NCBI RefSeq assembly: GCF_023100945.1
Contig: NZ_CP064689.1
Location: 2,400,001 to 2,464,000, forward strand
Direction: 5' to 3'
DNA: 64,000 bases
Source: Bradyrhizobium sp. 200
GTDB taxonomy: Bacteria; Pseudomonadota; Alphaproteobacteria; Rhizobiales; Xanthobacteraceae
Shown here: piece after piece, positions 44,305 to 53,068 of the stretch
Layout of the letters: every line of letters starts with the position of its first letter
Numbering within the stretch: the first letter of the stretch is position 1
Notes under the pieces: generated by a model
Databases searched by the model: none
What the model saw: only the letters and a program-made list of their open reading frames with translations
Told to the model about the DNA's origin: nothing
Made by a program: the position numbers and the translations under genes

Positions 44305-44868
44305 GTGTCGGGGTTCACCGTCTCCATGTCCGATACCGATATCGAAATCGTCGTCGAGGATCCGACCGCGCCCGAGGCCAACTCGCCCGCGGTGACGAGC
44401 GTTCGCGCAGTCGATGCCGTCGTCTGCCTCCTGCTGCTCGCACTTGCGCTGACGCTTGGGTACGACAACTGGCGTACGGGGGCAGGCTGGGAATCGACCG
44501 GCCCGCAGTCCGGGTATTTTCCGTTTTATCTCTCGGTGATCCTCGCGGGCGCCAGCCTTTATGGCCTGGTCGCCGCGTTCCTGTCGCGGAAGGAGGCTAC
44601 CGAGGTCTTCGTGACGCGGGCGCAGCTTCGCCGCGTAATGGCGGTGTTCGTGCCTACGCTGCTGTTCTGCCTTGCCATGCAGTTCCTCGGGCTCTATGTC
44701 GCGAGCTTCCTCCTGATCTCCGGCTTCATGCGCCTGGTCGGCAAGATCGCGTGGTGGAAGTCGTTGCTGACAGCCTTCGTGTTCACCGCCGCGATGTTCG
44801 TGACCTTCGACATCGCCTTCGACGTCATCATGCCAAAGGGCCCGCTCGAAGCGGCGCTCGGCCGCTAA
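44305..44868 (+). CDS. tctB: Tripartite tricarboxylate transporter small permease (TctB family)
   Basis: 187-residue membrane protein with four likely helices (near 38-55, 72-92, 108-130 and 145-170), the usual TctB pattern, including GPQSGYFPFYLSVIL near residue 65. The GTG at 44305 has AGG about 7 nt upstream; ATG 44326 (MSDTDIEIV) is the alternative start. A REP-like palindrome lies between this gene and TctA. Confidence 0.9.
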   Translation: MSGFTVSMSDTDIEIVVEDPTAPEANSPAVTSVRAVDAVVCLLLLALALTLGYDNWRTGAGWESTGPQSGYFPFYLSVILAGASLYGLVAAFLSRKEATEVFVTRAQLRRVMAVFVPTLLFCLAMQFLGLYVASFLLISGFMRLVGKIAWWKSLLTAFVFTAAMFVTFDIAFDVIMPKGPLEAALGR

Positions 44869-44889
44869 CGGAACTGGCATGGCTTCTTC

Positions 44890-44972
44890 CGTCATTGCGA
44901 GGAGCGAAGCGACGAAGCAATCCATTCTTGCTTTGCTGCACCATGGATTGCTTCGCTTCGCTCGCAATGACG
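44890..44972. repeat. REP-like long palindrome between TctB and TctA
   Basis: The arm at 44890-44924 (starting CGTCATTGCGAGGAGCGAAG) pairs with 44944-44972 (TGGATTGCTTCGCTTCGCTC and on). From memory this is a common dispersed palindrome in Bradyrhizobium genomes. It sits inside a two-gene transport unit, where a strong stem could lower TctA relative to TctB expression or stabilise the upstream message. Confidence 0.85.
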
Positions 44973-45006
44973 AACTGCTTGGGATTACCTGATGGAAGTC
45001 TTGTAA

Positions 45007-46518
45007 ATGGAAGCTTTGGGCCTCTTGATGCATGGCTTCGCCGTGCTGCTGACCTGGAAGACGCTTTTGCTGATGATGCTCGGGCTGGTGCTCGGGATTT
45101 TCGTCGGCGTGCTGCCGGGCCTCGGCGGCCCCAACGGCGTGGCGATCCTGCTGCCGCTGACCTTCACGATGGATCCGACCTCGGCGATCGTGATGCTGTC
45201 CTGCATCTATTGGGGCGCGCTGTTCGGCGGCGCCATCACCTCGATCCTGTTCAACATCCCCGGCGAGGCCTGGTCTGTCGCGACCACCTTCGACGGTTAT
45301 CCGATGGCGCAGCAGGGCAGGGCGGCCGAAGCGCTGACCGCAGCTTTCACCTCGTCGTTCATCGGCTCGCTGGTCGCGGTGATGCTGATCACCTTCCTGG
45401 CGCCGATGATTTCTTCGTTCGCACTGAAGTTCGGGCCGCCGGAATTCTTCGCGGTGTATCTGCTCACCTTCTGCTCCTTCGTCGGGCTCGGCCGCGAGGC
45501 CAAGCACAAGACGGTCATTTCGATGTCGCTCGGCCTGCTGCTCGCCGGCATCGGCATGGACACCGTGTCCGGCCAGTTGCGCATGACCTTCGGCTCCGCG
45601 GAACTGCTGCGCGGCGTCAACTTCCTGGTCGCTGTGATCGGCCTGTTCGGCATCAGCGAGATCCTGCTCACCATGGAAGAACGTCTGGCGCTGCGGGGCC
45701 ACGCCGCCGGCATCTCGCTCCGCGTGGTGCTGTCGGTCTGGAAGGATTTGCCGAAATACTGGGTGACGCTGTTTCGTTCTTCGTTCATCGGCTGCTGGCT
45801 CGGCATCACGCCGGGTGGCGCGATCGCGGCATCCTTCATGGGTTACAACCTCGCCAAGCGCTTCTCCAAGGACCAGGACAGTTTTGGCAAGGGCCGCATC
45901 GAGGGCGTGTTCGCGCCTGAGACTGCAGCGCACGCTTCCGGCACCGCAGCGCTGCTGCCGATGCTGGCGCTTGGCATTCCCGGCTCCGGCACTGCCGCGA
46001 TCCTGCTCGGCGGGTTGATGGTGTGGGGCCTCAACCCCGGGCCGCTGCTGTTCGTCGAGCACAAGGATTTCGTCTGGGGCCTGATCGCGTCGATGTATCT
46101 CGGCAATGTCGTCGGTCTCGTGCTGGTGTTGACCACGGTGCCGATCTTTGCCTCGATCCTGCGGGTGCCGTTCGCGGCGGTGGCGCCGATGATCGTGGTA
46201 TCCTGCGCGATCGGCGCCTACTCGATCCAGAACGCGATGTTCGATATCTGGCTGATGCTGGGGTTCGGCGTGGTCGGTTACGTCTTCAAGAAGATCGGCA
46301 TTCCGCTGGCGCCGTTCACGCTGGCGCTGGTGCTCGGCAACCGCGCCGAGGATGCCTTCCGCCTGTCGATGATCGGCGCTGGCGGCGACCTGAAAGTGTT
46401 CTGGTCGAACGGCCTGGTCGGCTCGATCACGACACTCGCGATCGTGCTGCTGTTCTGGCCTGTCATCGACAGGGCTTTCGGCGGCGTCACGCGCATGCTG
46501 CGGCCGGCGAAGGCGTAA
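45007..46518 (+). CDS. tctA: Tripartite tricarboxylate transporter large permease (TctA family)
   Basis: 503-residue permease with about 11-12 helices. The hallmark GVLPGLGGPNGVAILLPLTF near residues 34-53 and the second inverted-repeat copy LALGIPGSGTAAILLGGLMVWGLNPGP near 321-347 are the paired ligand loops of TctA. GGAAG lies about 7 nt before the ATG. With TctC (40396) and TctB (44305) it forms a full secondary importer driven by a cation gradient. The placement around the methylthioadenosine genes hints at a related or organosulfur substrate, but that is inference. Confidence 0.95.
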   Translation: MEALGLLMHGFAVLLTWKTLLLMMLGLVLGIFVGVLPGLGGPNGVAILLPLTFTMDPTSAIVMLSCIYWGALFGGAITSILFNIPGEAWSVATTFDGYPMAQQGRAAEALTAAFTSSFIGSLVAVMLITFLAPMISSFALKFGPPEFFAVYLLTFCSFVGLGREAKHKTVISMSLGLLLAGIGMDTVSGQLRMTFGSAELLRGVNFLVAVIGLFGISEILLTMEERLALRGHAAGISLRVVLSVWKDLPKYWVTLFRSSFIGCWLGITPGGAIAASFMGYNLAKRFSKDQDSFGKGRIEGVFAPETAAHASGTAALLPMLALGIPGSGTAAILLGGLMVWGLNPGPLLFVEHKDFVWGLIASMYLGNVVGLVLVLTTVPIFASILRVPFAAVAPMIVVSCAIGAYSIQNAMFDIWLMLGFGVVGYVFKKIGIPLAPFTLALVLGNRAEDAFRLSMIGAGGDLKVFWSNGLVGSITTLAIVLLFWPVIDRAFGGVTRMLRPAKA

Positions 46519-46542
46519 GAACACGTTCGGACTAAGACAGCT

Positions 46543-46641
46543 TGTCGTCCCCCGCGAAGGCGGGGGATCCAGTACGCCGAGGCTTCTCGATTCAATCACT
46601 AGCGTCTCTGGAATACTGGATCGCCTTCGCGGGCGATGACA
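46543..46641. repeat. Long inverted repeat after TctA
   Basis: The arm 46543-46574 (TGTCGTCCCCCGCGAAGGCG and on) pairs with 46614-46641 (ending GCGGGCGATGACA); the first arm also contains a smaller CCCCCGCGAAGGCGGGGG hairpin. It lies between convergent TctA and the radical SAM gene. From memory it belongs to a dispersed Bradyrhizobium repeat family. Confidence 0.8.
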
Positions 46642-47194
46642 GTTGAATATGACGCGGCATTCTCGCGGCGCTGATCGCCCGAGGCTTGCATCTCGTTTGC
46701 CCTCTTCGAATCAGAGGGCGCAGGGAAGACCGGGTGCTTGCTGCACCCGCGGTCCCGCGTGCGATTTGCGCAAACAAAAATGCACACGAGCATACAGGGC
46801 AGCGGGAGCATTCCGGCCTTCCCTGCGCAATGGCTTTACGACTTATAGCGTGCTCTTCCCGGAGAACGGCTCTTTTGCCTCCGTCGCCCCCGAGAAGCTT
46901 CGCTTCTCCAGGACTTAGCGCCAGCACCGCGGCGCCCGAACCACACGCCTTCGCCGTACGCATCCGGCGCGTACGTCTAGCGCGCCCTCAGCGTCCACCG
47001 CATCTCACCGCGCGTTCGTGACGATGGCCAACGCCCCTCATCTGCCGTGAGACGGGCGGAGTTATGCCGGTGATTTGGGTGAGAACGAAAGCAGAATATT
47101 TTTGCGCGAGGGACTGGACAGGTTTTTGCTGATTTGCCCGTCGGGTTGATTTGTCGCAGCCGTCCATCGAGATTGTGCTTGCCGGCAAGGCAAA
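46642..47194. other. Non-coding stretch, probably part of a dispersed repeat block
   Basis: About 550 nt without a supported gene. The segment from about 46705 to 47060 (starting near AGGGCGCAGGGAAGACCGGG) resembles, from memory, a large non-coding block found in many places in Bradyrhizobium genomes. Short frames within it lack family features. It separates the RiPP candidate from the TTT genes. Confidence 0.4.
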
Positions 47195-48430
47195 TCAGTC
47201 CGCGGGCCGTGGGGTGGGAAAAGCGACAGCGTGCCCACCATCGTGCGTGCAGGTGCCTGGCAACGTCTCTCGCACGTTGATGCGTCCCCCGCCTGGCTTG
47301 CTGACGTATAGATGGTTTTCCAATACGGATTGCATATTCTCAAACATCGAATAGAGATCGTCGCAATAGACCGACGGATTGTCGTAACCATTTTCCCTTG
47401 AAAAACGATGCGGAAGATATCCGCCGCCGCAGGCGTTCATGAACTTGCACTGTCGGCACTTCTCGCAAAGATGAATTGAAGCATCGCGCGCGGCTTTCCA
47501 GCGACGCTCGTTCCTGACGTCGTCGATGGCATGATCGAAGATGTTGAACCTGGTCTGTGTGAATCCGTCACCTGCGATCCGCAACACATCGTGAGCCTCC
47601 ACGGTGCCGTCGGTCATGATGGTGCAAAGTTCGACGGGCTTATGGCCTACGCCTTCGGTAGGCGAATTGTTGCCGAGCAGGGCAGTGATCATGTCGGAAA
47701 CGATCCGGATACTGGTTGTCGGAGCGCTGCGATTGGCCGCCAGCCACAAGTCGAACAGACCATTGTAGAACGACGCAATGGATGCCGGCTTCTCATCTGC
47801 CGTCGCATCGGGGATCATGATGTCATAGTTTGAAATCCCGCACGCAGCGAAAAACTCGACATAGTCCGCCGGCGCGTGGGCGGGATTGCAAACGGCCAAG
47901 GCAATTACGCCAATGTCGCGTGACATCAGCATGCGGGCGGCGCGTTCCACTGCAGCATGAGTACCCGTATCCTGAAACGTGCGGCGGTGAATGTCGTGAA
48001 TATGTGCCGGTCCATCAAGACTGATCGCAACTGAGATGTTGCGCGTCTCGAAGCAGTCCAGCCATTCACCATCGATCAGCACGCCGTTGGTTGTGACTGC
48101 GATGGGTATTTCGCAGCCTGTTCGCGATGAAATGTCCTCACAGGCCTCGGCAAAACGATGGAAATTCTCAACGCCCCACAGCAAGGGCTCGCCGCCGTGC
48201 AGAATAATGGGAAAATCGACAAGGGAGTATCTTGCGACATGCTGTTCGATGCGCCGCAGCAATTGCTGCAGCACGTCGGCGCTCATTAGCTTCGGCTTGT
48301 TGTAGACGGCCGCGTCGCGGAACCAATAGCAATAGGAGCAATCAATGTTGCATCTCGTGGCCACCTTCACCAGCAACTGCGCGATCGGCTGATCTTGAAA
48401 GGTGCCAGAATCTGAATCGTCAGCCGACAT
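47195..48430 (-). CDS. Radical SAM/SPASM RiPP maturase (GrrM/OscB/FxsB-like cyclophane-forming type)
   Basis: 411 residues from ATG 48430; the frame opens with TTG 48460, only 8 nt after the precursor stop. In the ATG numbering the radical SAM cluster is C27, C31 and C34 in CNIDCSYCYWF. FPIILHGGEPLLWG is the SAM-binding GGEP region. A C-terminal SPASM-like region carries VELCTIMTDGTVEAHDVL and the Cys-rich CEKCRQCKFMNACGGGY with a further SVYCDDL, for auxiliary clusters. This layout matches maturases that cross-link an aromatic ring to the residue two positions on. The gene just upstream encodes a peptide full of such Phe/Tyr-X-X units. No RRE domain, protease or exporter is evident nearby. 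Confidence 0.88.
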   Translation of the reverse strand: MSADDSDSGTFQDQPIAQLLVKVATRCNIDCSYCYWFRDAAVYNKPKLMSADVLQQLLRRIEQHVARYSLVDFPIILHGGEPLLWGVENFHRFAEACEDISSRTGCEIPIAVTTNGVLIDGEWLDCFETRNISVAISLDGPAHIHDIHRRTFQDTGTHAAVERAARMLMSRDIGVIALAVCNPAHAPADYVEFFAACGISNYDIMIPDATADEKPASIASFYNGLFDLWLAANRSAPTTSIRIVSDMITALLGNNSPTEGVGHKPVELCTIMTDGTVEAHDVLRIAGDGFTQTRFNIFDHAIDDVRNERRWKAARDASIHLCEKCRQCKFMNACGGGYLPHRFSRENGYDNPSVYCDDLYSMFENMQSVLENHLYVSKPGGGRINVRETLPGTCTHDGGHAVAFPTPRPAD

Positions 48431-48468
48431 GCCGGCACCGCGATCAACTTGATGAAGCAACGATCAGT

Positions 48469-48726
48469 CTAGTATCCCCGAATAAATCCCCCTCTGCGGA
48501 ACGCGCCCGCACCCGGAGCATATCCAGCTCTGCGAAAGGCGCCTGCACGCGCCCCTTTGGCAAATGCCCCTCGTCTGAAGGCAACCTCGGTTGCCACAGG
48601 ATCGGTACCTTGGCCGCGCAGGTCACTCAGCAGCGCGTCGATGCCTTGATGATCGCTCTGTATTGTCGCGCCCGGACCGTGCAGTTGCAGGAGGCTTGCC
48701 AATACCTTCAGCGTCGTTATCGCCAT
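48469..48726 (-). CDS. Candidate RiPP precursor with repeated Phe/Tyr-X-X units
   Basis: 85 residues. The first half (MAITTLKVLASLLQLHGPGA, then an Asp/Glu-containing stretch to about residue 45) would be the leader. The second half is Gly/Ala/Arg-rich with aromatics at F50, F55, F64, Y69, F76, F81 and Y85, giving FRR three times plus FAK, YAP and FIR, mostly spaced by Gly and Ala. GAGGAG is 7 nt before the ATG. Three-residue aromatic-X-X units are the known targets of cyclophane-forming radical SAM enzymes, one of which is the next gene. The product would be strongly basic. The core boundaries and cross-links are inference. Confidence 0.82.
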   Translation of the reverse strand: MAITTLKVLASLLQLHGPGATIQSDHQGIDALLSDLRGQGTDPVATEVAFRRGAFAKGARAGAFRRAGYAPGAGAFRRGGFIRGY

Positions 48727-48921
48727 GGTCGTGCTCCTCTTTTCGCGACGCAGCCAAGGGATCGAACGAAAGGCCGGTGTTCAACCGGTTGAGCAGAGCA
48801 GCCAGCATACCTCCTGCATTGTAGCGGAAATGTGGTGGGGTCGAGGATACGGCAAAGTGAGCTGTCGTCGTCTCCACTTCAACGACCACGTGCCTTTGCT
48901 CTCACGATCCCGCAGGTGTCG

Positions 48922-49581
48922 TCAGCCCGGCAGGAGTCGTTTCGGCAGGCTGAATGCCAGCCGGTACAGCGGCAGATCGTCGATCGCGCCGTGATCCTCG
49001 GCAGGCAGCGTCTTGCGCAGATGATGGAGGGCGTCGCGGACGGCGGCTTCGTCCAGTCCTTCGATCAGCAACAACGCGGCGAAGGAGCCGTCGTTGCTTC
49101 GCATGCCCTTTTCGCGGGTCTTGATCGAGGTCTGCGCGATGTCGGTGAGCAGGACGCGCGCGGCGATGATCCTGTCGAGCCGCGCCAGTTCGGCAACAAC
49201 CGTGGCGGCGTCCCAGGCCGGCGCGGCGTCGAGGCGCAGGGGCGCGACGATGCCGCCCTGTCCGATGCCGGCCGAGGCTGCTATGCGGCCGCCGCCGCGC
49301 GCGAAATTGCCGAGCCGGGGCATGATGCGCTGCGACCATGGCGTGGGCGCGTTCAGCCGTGCCAGATAATCCGGTCCGCCGACGACGCGCTCGTCCTCGA
49401 GTTCATAGAGGATGAAGTAGCGGTTCACCGAGACGCCCAGCGCCCGGAAGATGCGGCACGCCAGGAATCCGTTGACGCCGACGCGCTCGGCGGCATGTTC
49501 GCGCGTGATCCAGTGCGCCCAGTCGGTTTCGTCCTGCGGCGTCAGATCGCTCCAGATGGCGAGATAGCCAGCTCCCTGCAT
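48922..49581 (-). CDS. Conserved protein of unknown function in the TRAP-dehydroquinase unit
   Basis: 219 residues with no signal peptide or membrane span. The N-terminal half (YLAIWSDLTPQDETDWAHWI, then FILYELEDERVVGGPDYLARL) has the look of a ferredoxin-like dimeric alpha/beta-barrel (EthD/ABM-like) domain, and the C-terminal half could be a second copy. It starts 15 nt after the dehydroquinase stop on the same strand, so it probably acts on the same compound. I cannot name a reaction. Confidence 0.7.
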   Translation of the reverse strand: MQGAGYLAIWSDLTPQDETDWAHWITREHAAERVGVNGFLACRIFRALGVSVNRYFILYELEDERVVGGPDYLARLNAPTPWSQRIMPRLGNFARGGGRIAASAGIGQGGIVAPLRLDAAPAWDAATVVAELARLDRIIAARVLLTDIAQTSIKTREKGMRSNDGSFAALLLIEGLDEAAVRDALHHLRKTLPAEDHGAIDDLPLYRLAFSLPKRLLPG

Positions 49582-49596
49582 GTCAGGCTCCGTCCG

Positions 49597-50073
49597 TTAT
49601 TTGGGACCGACGCGAACGGCAGCGGGCAACGACGCCGGCAACTGGCCGGCGCCTTGCAGTGCGGCCTGCATGGCGACGATATAGCCATAGGGGCCGAGGC
49701 CCGCGATCACGCCTTTCACCGCGGCCGAGAGTTTTGAGTGTCGGTGCAGCTCGTCGCGGGCGTGGATGTTGGAGATGTGCACCTCATAGATCGGGCCGTC
49801 AAAGATCTTCATGGCGTCGAACATCGCAATCGAAGTGAAGGAGTAGGCGGCGGGGTTGATGATGAGAGCGTCCGCCGCGGTGCGGGCGGACTGGATCAGG
49901 TCGACCAGTTCACCCTCGTGGTTCGACTGGTGAAACGCAAGCTGCGTGCCGGTGAAGGCGGCAAACTCCTCGCAGGAGGCCTTGATGGCGTTGAGCGTGG
50001 TCGAGCCGTAGATGTGCGGCTCGCGGATGCCGAGCATGTTCAAATTCGGACCATTGAGGATCATGATGCGCAT
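49597..50073 (-). CDS. aroQ: Type II 3-dehydroquinate dehydratase
   Basis: 158 residues from ATG 50073 with AAGG about 8 nt upstream; the longer open frame on this strand runs into DctM in a wrong frame. ILNGPNLNMLG, active-site Y22 (HIYGSTTL), HQSNHEGELVDLI, INPAAYSFTS with N73, and EVHISNIHARDELHRHS with H99 are the standard type II motifs. It interconverts 3-dehydroquinate and 3-dehydroshikimate. INPAAY instead of INPGAY and a less usual C-terminus set it apart from typical biosynthetic copies. Its place in a TRAP operon suggests quinate or shikimate catabolism. Confidence 0.93.
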   Translation of the reverse strand: MRIMILNGPNLNMLGIREPHIYGSTTLNAIKASCEEFAAFTGTQLAFHQSNHEGELVDLIQSARTAADALIINPAAYSFTSIAMFDAMKIFDGPIYEVHISNIHARDELHRHSKLSAAVKGVIAGLGPYGYIVAMQAALQGAGQLPASLPAAVRVGPK

Positions 50074-50126
50074 GGCGTGCCTTTCATGGGGTGATAACGG
50101 GCAGTGTAGCCGATCGCGGCAACATG

Positions 50127-51407
50127 TCAGCCGGCGAACCATTTCGCCGGCACGGTGACGAGCGCTGGAAACAGGATCATCAGGAACAGCACGATCAATT
50201 GGGCGATCATGAAGGGCCAGACGCCCTTGATGATATCCTCCATGCTGATGCGCGACACGCCGCAGACGACATTGAGGACGACGCCGACCGGTGGGGTGAT
50301 CAGGCCGATCGCATTGTTGATGATGAAGAGCACGCCGAAATAGACCGGGTCGATGCCGGCCTGCTTGACGATCGGCATCAGGATCGGGGTGAGGATCAGG
50401 ATGGTCGGCGCCATGTCGAGAGCCGTGCCGACGATGACGACCAGCAGCATGATCGCCAGCATCAGCAGCGTCTGGTTGCCCATGAACGGGCGGACGAGGT
50501 CGACGATCTGGGTAGCGATCTCGGACACCGTGATCAGCCAGGACGACACCAGCGCTGCCGCCACCAGGAACATGACGACGCTGGTGCTGAGCGCGGCCGA
50601 GACAAAGACTTCGTAGAGCTCGCCGATCTTGAGTTCGCGGTAGATGCAGGTCGCGACAAACAGCGCGTAGACGGCGACGACGACGGCGGCTTCGGTCGGC
50701 GTGAACACGCCGAATCGGAGACCCACAATGATGATTGCGGGCAGCATCAAGGCCCAGAAGCCGTCGACAAAGGCCCACACGATCTCGCGAAGCGATTGGC
50801 GCGGCGGGCTTTCGACATTCTCCTGCCGCGCGACCCACCACCAGGCGAGACACAGCCCGGCGCCGAGCATCAGGCCGGGGAAGATGCCGGCGAGGAACAG
50901 TTTTGAGATCGAGACGCCGCCGGCCACGCCGAACAGCACGAAGCCGATGCTCGGCGGAATCACGGGCGCGATGATGCCGCCGGCGGCGACGAGGCCCGCC
51001 GCATGTTTCCTGCTGTGGCCGGCCGCGACCATCATCGGGACCAGCAGTGCGGCCAGCGCCGCGGCATCGGCGGCAGCAGAGCCCGACAGGGAGGCGAGCA
51101 CGCAGGAGGCGAGGATGGTGACGTAGCCGAGGCCGCCCTTGACGTGGCCGACCAGCGCCAGCGCGACGTTGACGATCCGCCTGGCCAGCCCGCCGCGGTT
51201 CATGACCTCGCCCGCCAGCATGAAGAACGGGACGGCCATCAGCGGAAAGCTGTCGGCGCCGTTGATGATGTTCTGGGCGACGATCTGGGAGTCGAAAATA
51301 TCGAGCGAATGCATCAGCGCGACGCCACAGACGATCAGCGCGAACGCAATCGGCATGCCCAGCGCCATCGCGCCGAGTAGCGAGAAGGTGAAGACCGCAA
51401 GCGTCAC
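50127..51407 (-). CDS. dctM: TRAP transporter large permease (DctM-type)
   Basis: 426 residues, 11-13 likely membrane helices. Typical segments are FPLMAVPFFMLAGEVMNRGGLA near 55-75 and NAIGLITPPVGVVLNVVCGV near 365-385. It follows DctQ by 27 nt and precedes aroQ by 53 nt, all leftward. With DctP and DctQ it makes the second complete TRAP importer of this window. Confidence 0.95.
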   Translation of the reverse strand: MTLAVFTFSLLGAMALGMPIAFALIVCGVALMHSLDIFDSQIVAQNIINGADSFPLMAVPFFMLAGEVMNRGGLARRIVNVALALVGHVKGGLGYVTILASCVLASLSGSAAADAAALAALLVPMMVAAGHSRKHAAGLVAAGGIIAPVIPPSIGFVLFGVAGGVSISKLFLAGIFPGLMLGAGLCLAWWWVARQENVESPPRQSLREIVWAFVDGFWALMLPAIIIVGLRFGVFTPTEAAVVVAVYALFVATCIYRELKIGELYEVFVSAALSTSVVMFLVAAALVSSWLITVSEIATQIVDLVRPFMGNQTLLMLAIMLLVVIVGTALDMAPTILILTPILMPIVKQAGIDPVYFGVLFIINNAIGLITPPVGVVLNVVCGVSRISMEDIIKGVWPFMIAQLIVLFLMILFPALVTVPAKWFAG

Positions 51408-51434
51408 GCCCGGCTCCGCGCCATCAAGAGATGA

Positions 51435-51959
51435 TCAGGTGTGCTCATCGCTTTCCTTCACCAGGATCAGGTCCTCCTCAGAGCCCGATCCGCTCAATAC
51501 CCGCACGAGATCGACGAGCAGGATCACCGCCGCCGAAACGCCGAACACGAGCCCGGAAGAATAGAAGAACAGCCCGACGGAAATACCGGACGCGGGTGCG
51601 GTGTCGCCAAAGGTCAGCACCGCCTGTTTCCAGCTTCCTAGCGTCAGCAGCGCATCGACGTAGAGCATCAGGACATAGCTCAGCGCGAAGCAGGCCAGCT
51701 TACCGCGTGGCGGCAGCGCGCGAACCAGCGTGTCGACGCCGAGATGAGCGTGCTGGCGCAGCGCCACGATGGCGCCGAGGAACGTCAGCCAGACCAATAG
51801 CCAGCGCGACAGTTCCTCTGACGTCGCTATCCCTGAATTGAAGAGATATCGCAGCACGACGTTGGTAAAGACCAGCACGACCATCGCGGCGAGGCAGATC
51901 GCGATCGTGACCTTGAGCAGCCGGCAGTAGAGGTCGATCAGCCGTTCGACAGCGGCCAT
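51435..51959 (-). CDS. dctQ: TRAP transporter small permease (DctQ-type)
   Basis: 174 residues with four likely helices (about 15-38, 52-70, 88-110 and 128-152) and the LSRWLLVWLTFLGAIVALRQHAHLGVD signature of DctQ after the first pair. It starts 5 nt after the DctP stop. Confidence 0.93.
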   Translation of the reverse strand: MAAVERLIDLYCRLLKVTIAICLAAMVVLVFTNVVLRYLFNSGIATSEELSRWLLVWLTFLGAIVALRQHAHLGVDTLVRALPPRGKLACFALSYVLMLYVDALLTLGSWKQAVLTFGDTAPASGISVGLFFYSSGLVFGVSAAVILLVDLVRVLSGSGSEEDLILVKESDEHT

Positions 51960-51964
51960 GACGG

Positions 51965-52972
51965 CTACTTGGCGCCGCGGATGCGTGCCAGCTCGCCGGT
52001 GAACAGTTTTACCCGCGCCGGGTCATATTCGGCCGAGAATTTTTCGACGACCGGCTTGGTGGCGTCCTGCATGCGGGCGTATTCGGTCGGCGCGATCTCG
52101 TTGAATTGCATGCCCTTGGCTTTCAGTTCACCCAGCGCCTTGTCAGCGGCGAGCTTGGTCTGGTCGCGCTGGTACTCGCGCGTTTCGGCAAATGAGTCGC
52201 GCAGCATCTTCTGCTCTTCCGCCGACAGGCCGTCCCAGAACTTCTTGCTGACGATGATGACGTTCTGCGTGAAAGTGTGGTTGGTGGCCGAGACGTATTT
52301 CTGCACCTCGTAGAACTTGTTGGACAGGATGACGCTGTAGGGATTCTCCTGGCCGTCGACGGTCTTGTTTTCCAGCGCGGTGTACAATTCGCCGAACGCC
52401 ATCGGCACCGGGTTCGCCTTCAGCGCCTTGAAGGTCTCGAGATAGACCGGGTTCGGGATCACGCGCAGCTTCAGCCCGGAGAAATCCTCGACCTTCGCGA
52501 TCGGGCGGCTGCTGTTGGTGGCGTTGCGGAAGCCGAGCCCCCAATAACCGAGACCGATCAGCTCCTTCTCGGGCAGCGTGTCGAGCATCGCCTTTCCGAA
52601 CGGGCCCTGGGCCAACGCCTCCGCCTGCTCGAACGTGCTGACGGTGAAGGGGAAATCAAACAGGCCGAGATCCTTGACCACGCTGGCGAGCGAGGTGGTC
52701 GACGCCGAGAGGATTTCCTGCGTGCCGCCGCGCACCGCCGACTGCTGCTGCATCTCGTTGCCGAGCTGGGACGCTGGAAACTCGCGGATCTTCAGCTTGC
52801 CGCCGCTCTTGGCCGCCAGCACCTCAGCGAACTTTTTCACGCCAAAGCTGACCGGGTGGTCGGTGTTGTTGAGATGGCCCCAGCGGATGGTGCGTTCCTG
52901 CACCTGGGCGGCAGCCGGTGTCCCCAAAAGCGCACAAACGCTGACAGCAGCGCACAGCAATCCGATCCGCAT
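51965..52972 (-). CDS. dctP: TRAP transporter substrate-binding protein (DctP-type)
   Basis: 335 residues from ATG 52972, preceded by GGGGAG about 8 nt away, which gives a clean Sec signal peptide (MRIGLLCAAVSVCALLGTPAAAQ). The frame extends to 53050 but that addition is not plausible. GLKLRVIPNPVYLETFKALKANP near residues 150-172 contains the substrate-carboxylate arginine. It is divergent from a GntR gene with two TCATATGA sites between. The linked aroQ points to quinate, shikimate or a related ring carboxylate as ligand. Confidence 0.94.
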   Translation of the reverse strand: MRIGLLCAAVSVCALLGTPAAAQVQERTIRWGHLNNTDHPVSFGVKKFAEVLAAKSGGKLKIREFPASQLGNEMQQQSAVRGGTQEILSASTTSLASVVKDLGLFDFPFTVSTFEQAEALAQGPFGKAMLDTLPEKELIGLGYWGLGFRNATNSSRPIAKVEDFSGLKLRVIPNPVYLETFKALKANPVPMAFGELYTALENKTVDGQENPYSVILSNKFYEVQKYVSATNHTFTQNVIIVSKKFWDGLSAEEQKMLRDSFAETREYQRDQTKLAADKALGELKAKGMQFNEIAPTEYARMQDATKPVVEKFSAEYDPARVKLFTGELARIRGAK

Positions 52973-53027
52973 GGCGGTTTCTCCCCGTTGGTTCGCGATC
53001 TTCTTGGCGTCGCGGTAAGGGGAGTAT

Positions 53028-53035
53028 TCATATGA
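53028..53035. promoter_or_regulatory. TCATATGA palindrome, copy 1
   Basis: 8-bp perfect palindrome in the divergent DctP/GntR promoter region, 41 bp from an identical copy (about four helical turns). Candidate GntR operator half of a pair. Confidence 0.4.
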
Positions 53036-53068
53036 GAAAAGCAAAGTCAAAATATAATTTAGGAACTA

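Noticed and set aside
42937..46599. 1220-codon open frame on the minus strand
   Set aside because: It is antisense to mtnA, TctB and TctA, has the His/Arg/Asp-rich composition of a high-GC shadow frame, and no domains.
48623..48889. 88-codon minus frame overlapping the RiPP precursor start
   Set aside because: Its AGGAGG lies only 1 nt from the nearest internal ATG and the frame then runs antisense to nothing recognisable; the 48726 precursor start is much better supported.
52277..53035. 252-codon plus frame opposite DctP
   Set aside because: Shadow of the binding-protein gene; the minus frame has a signal peptide and TRAP motifs.
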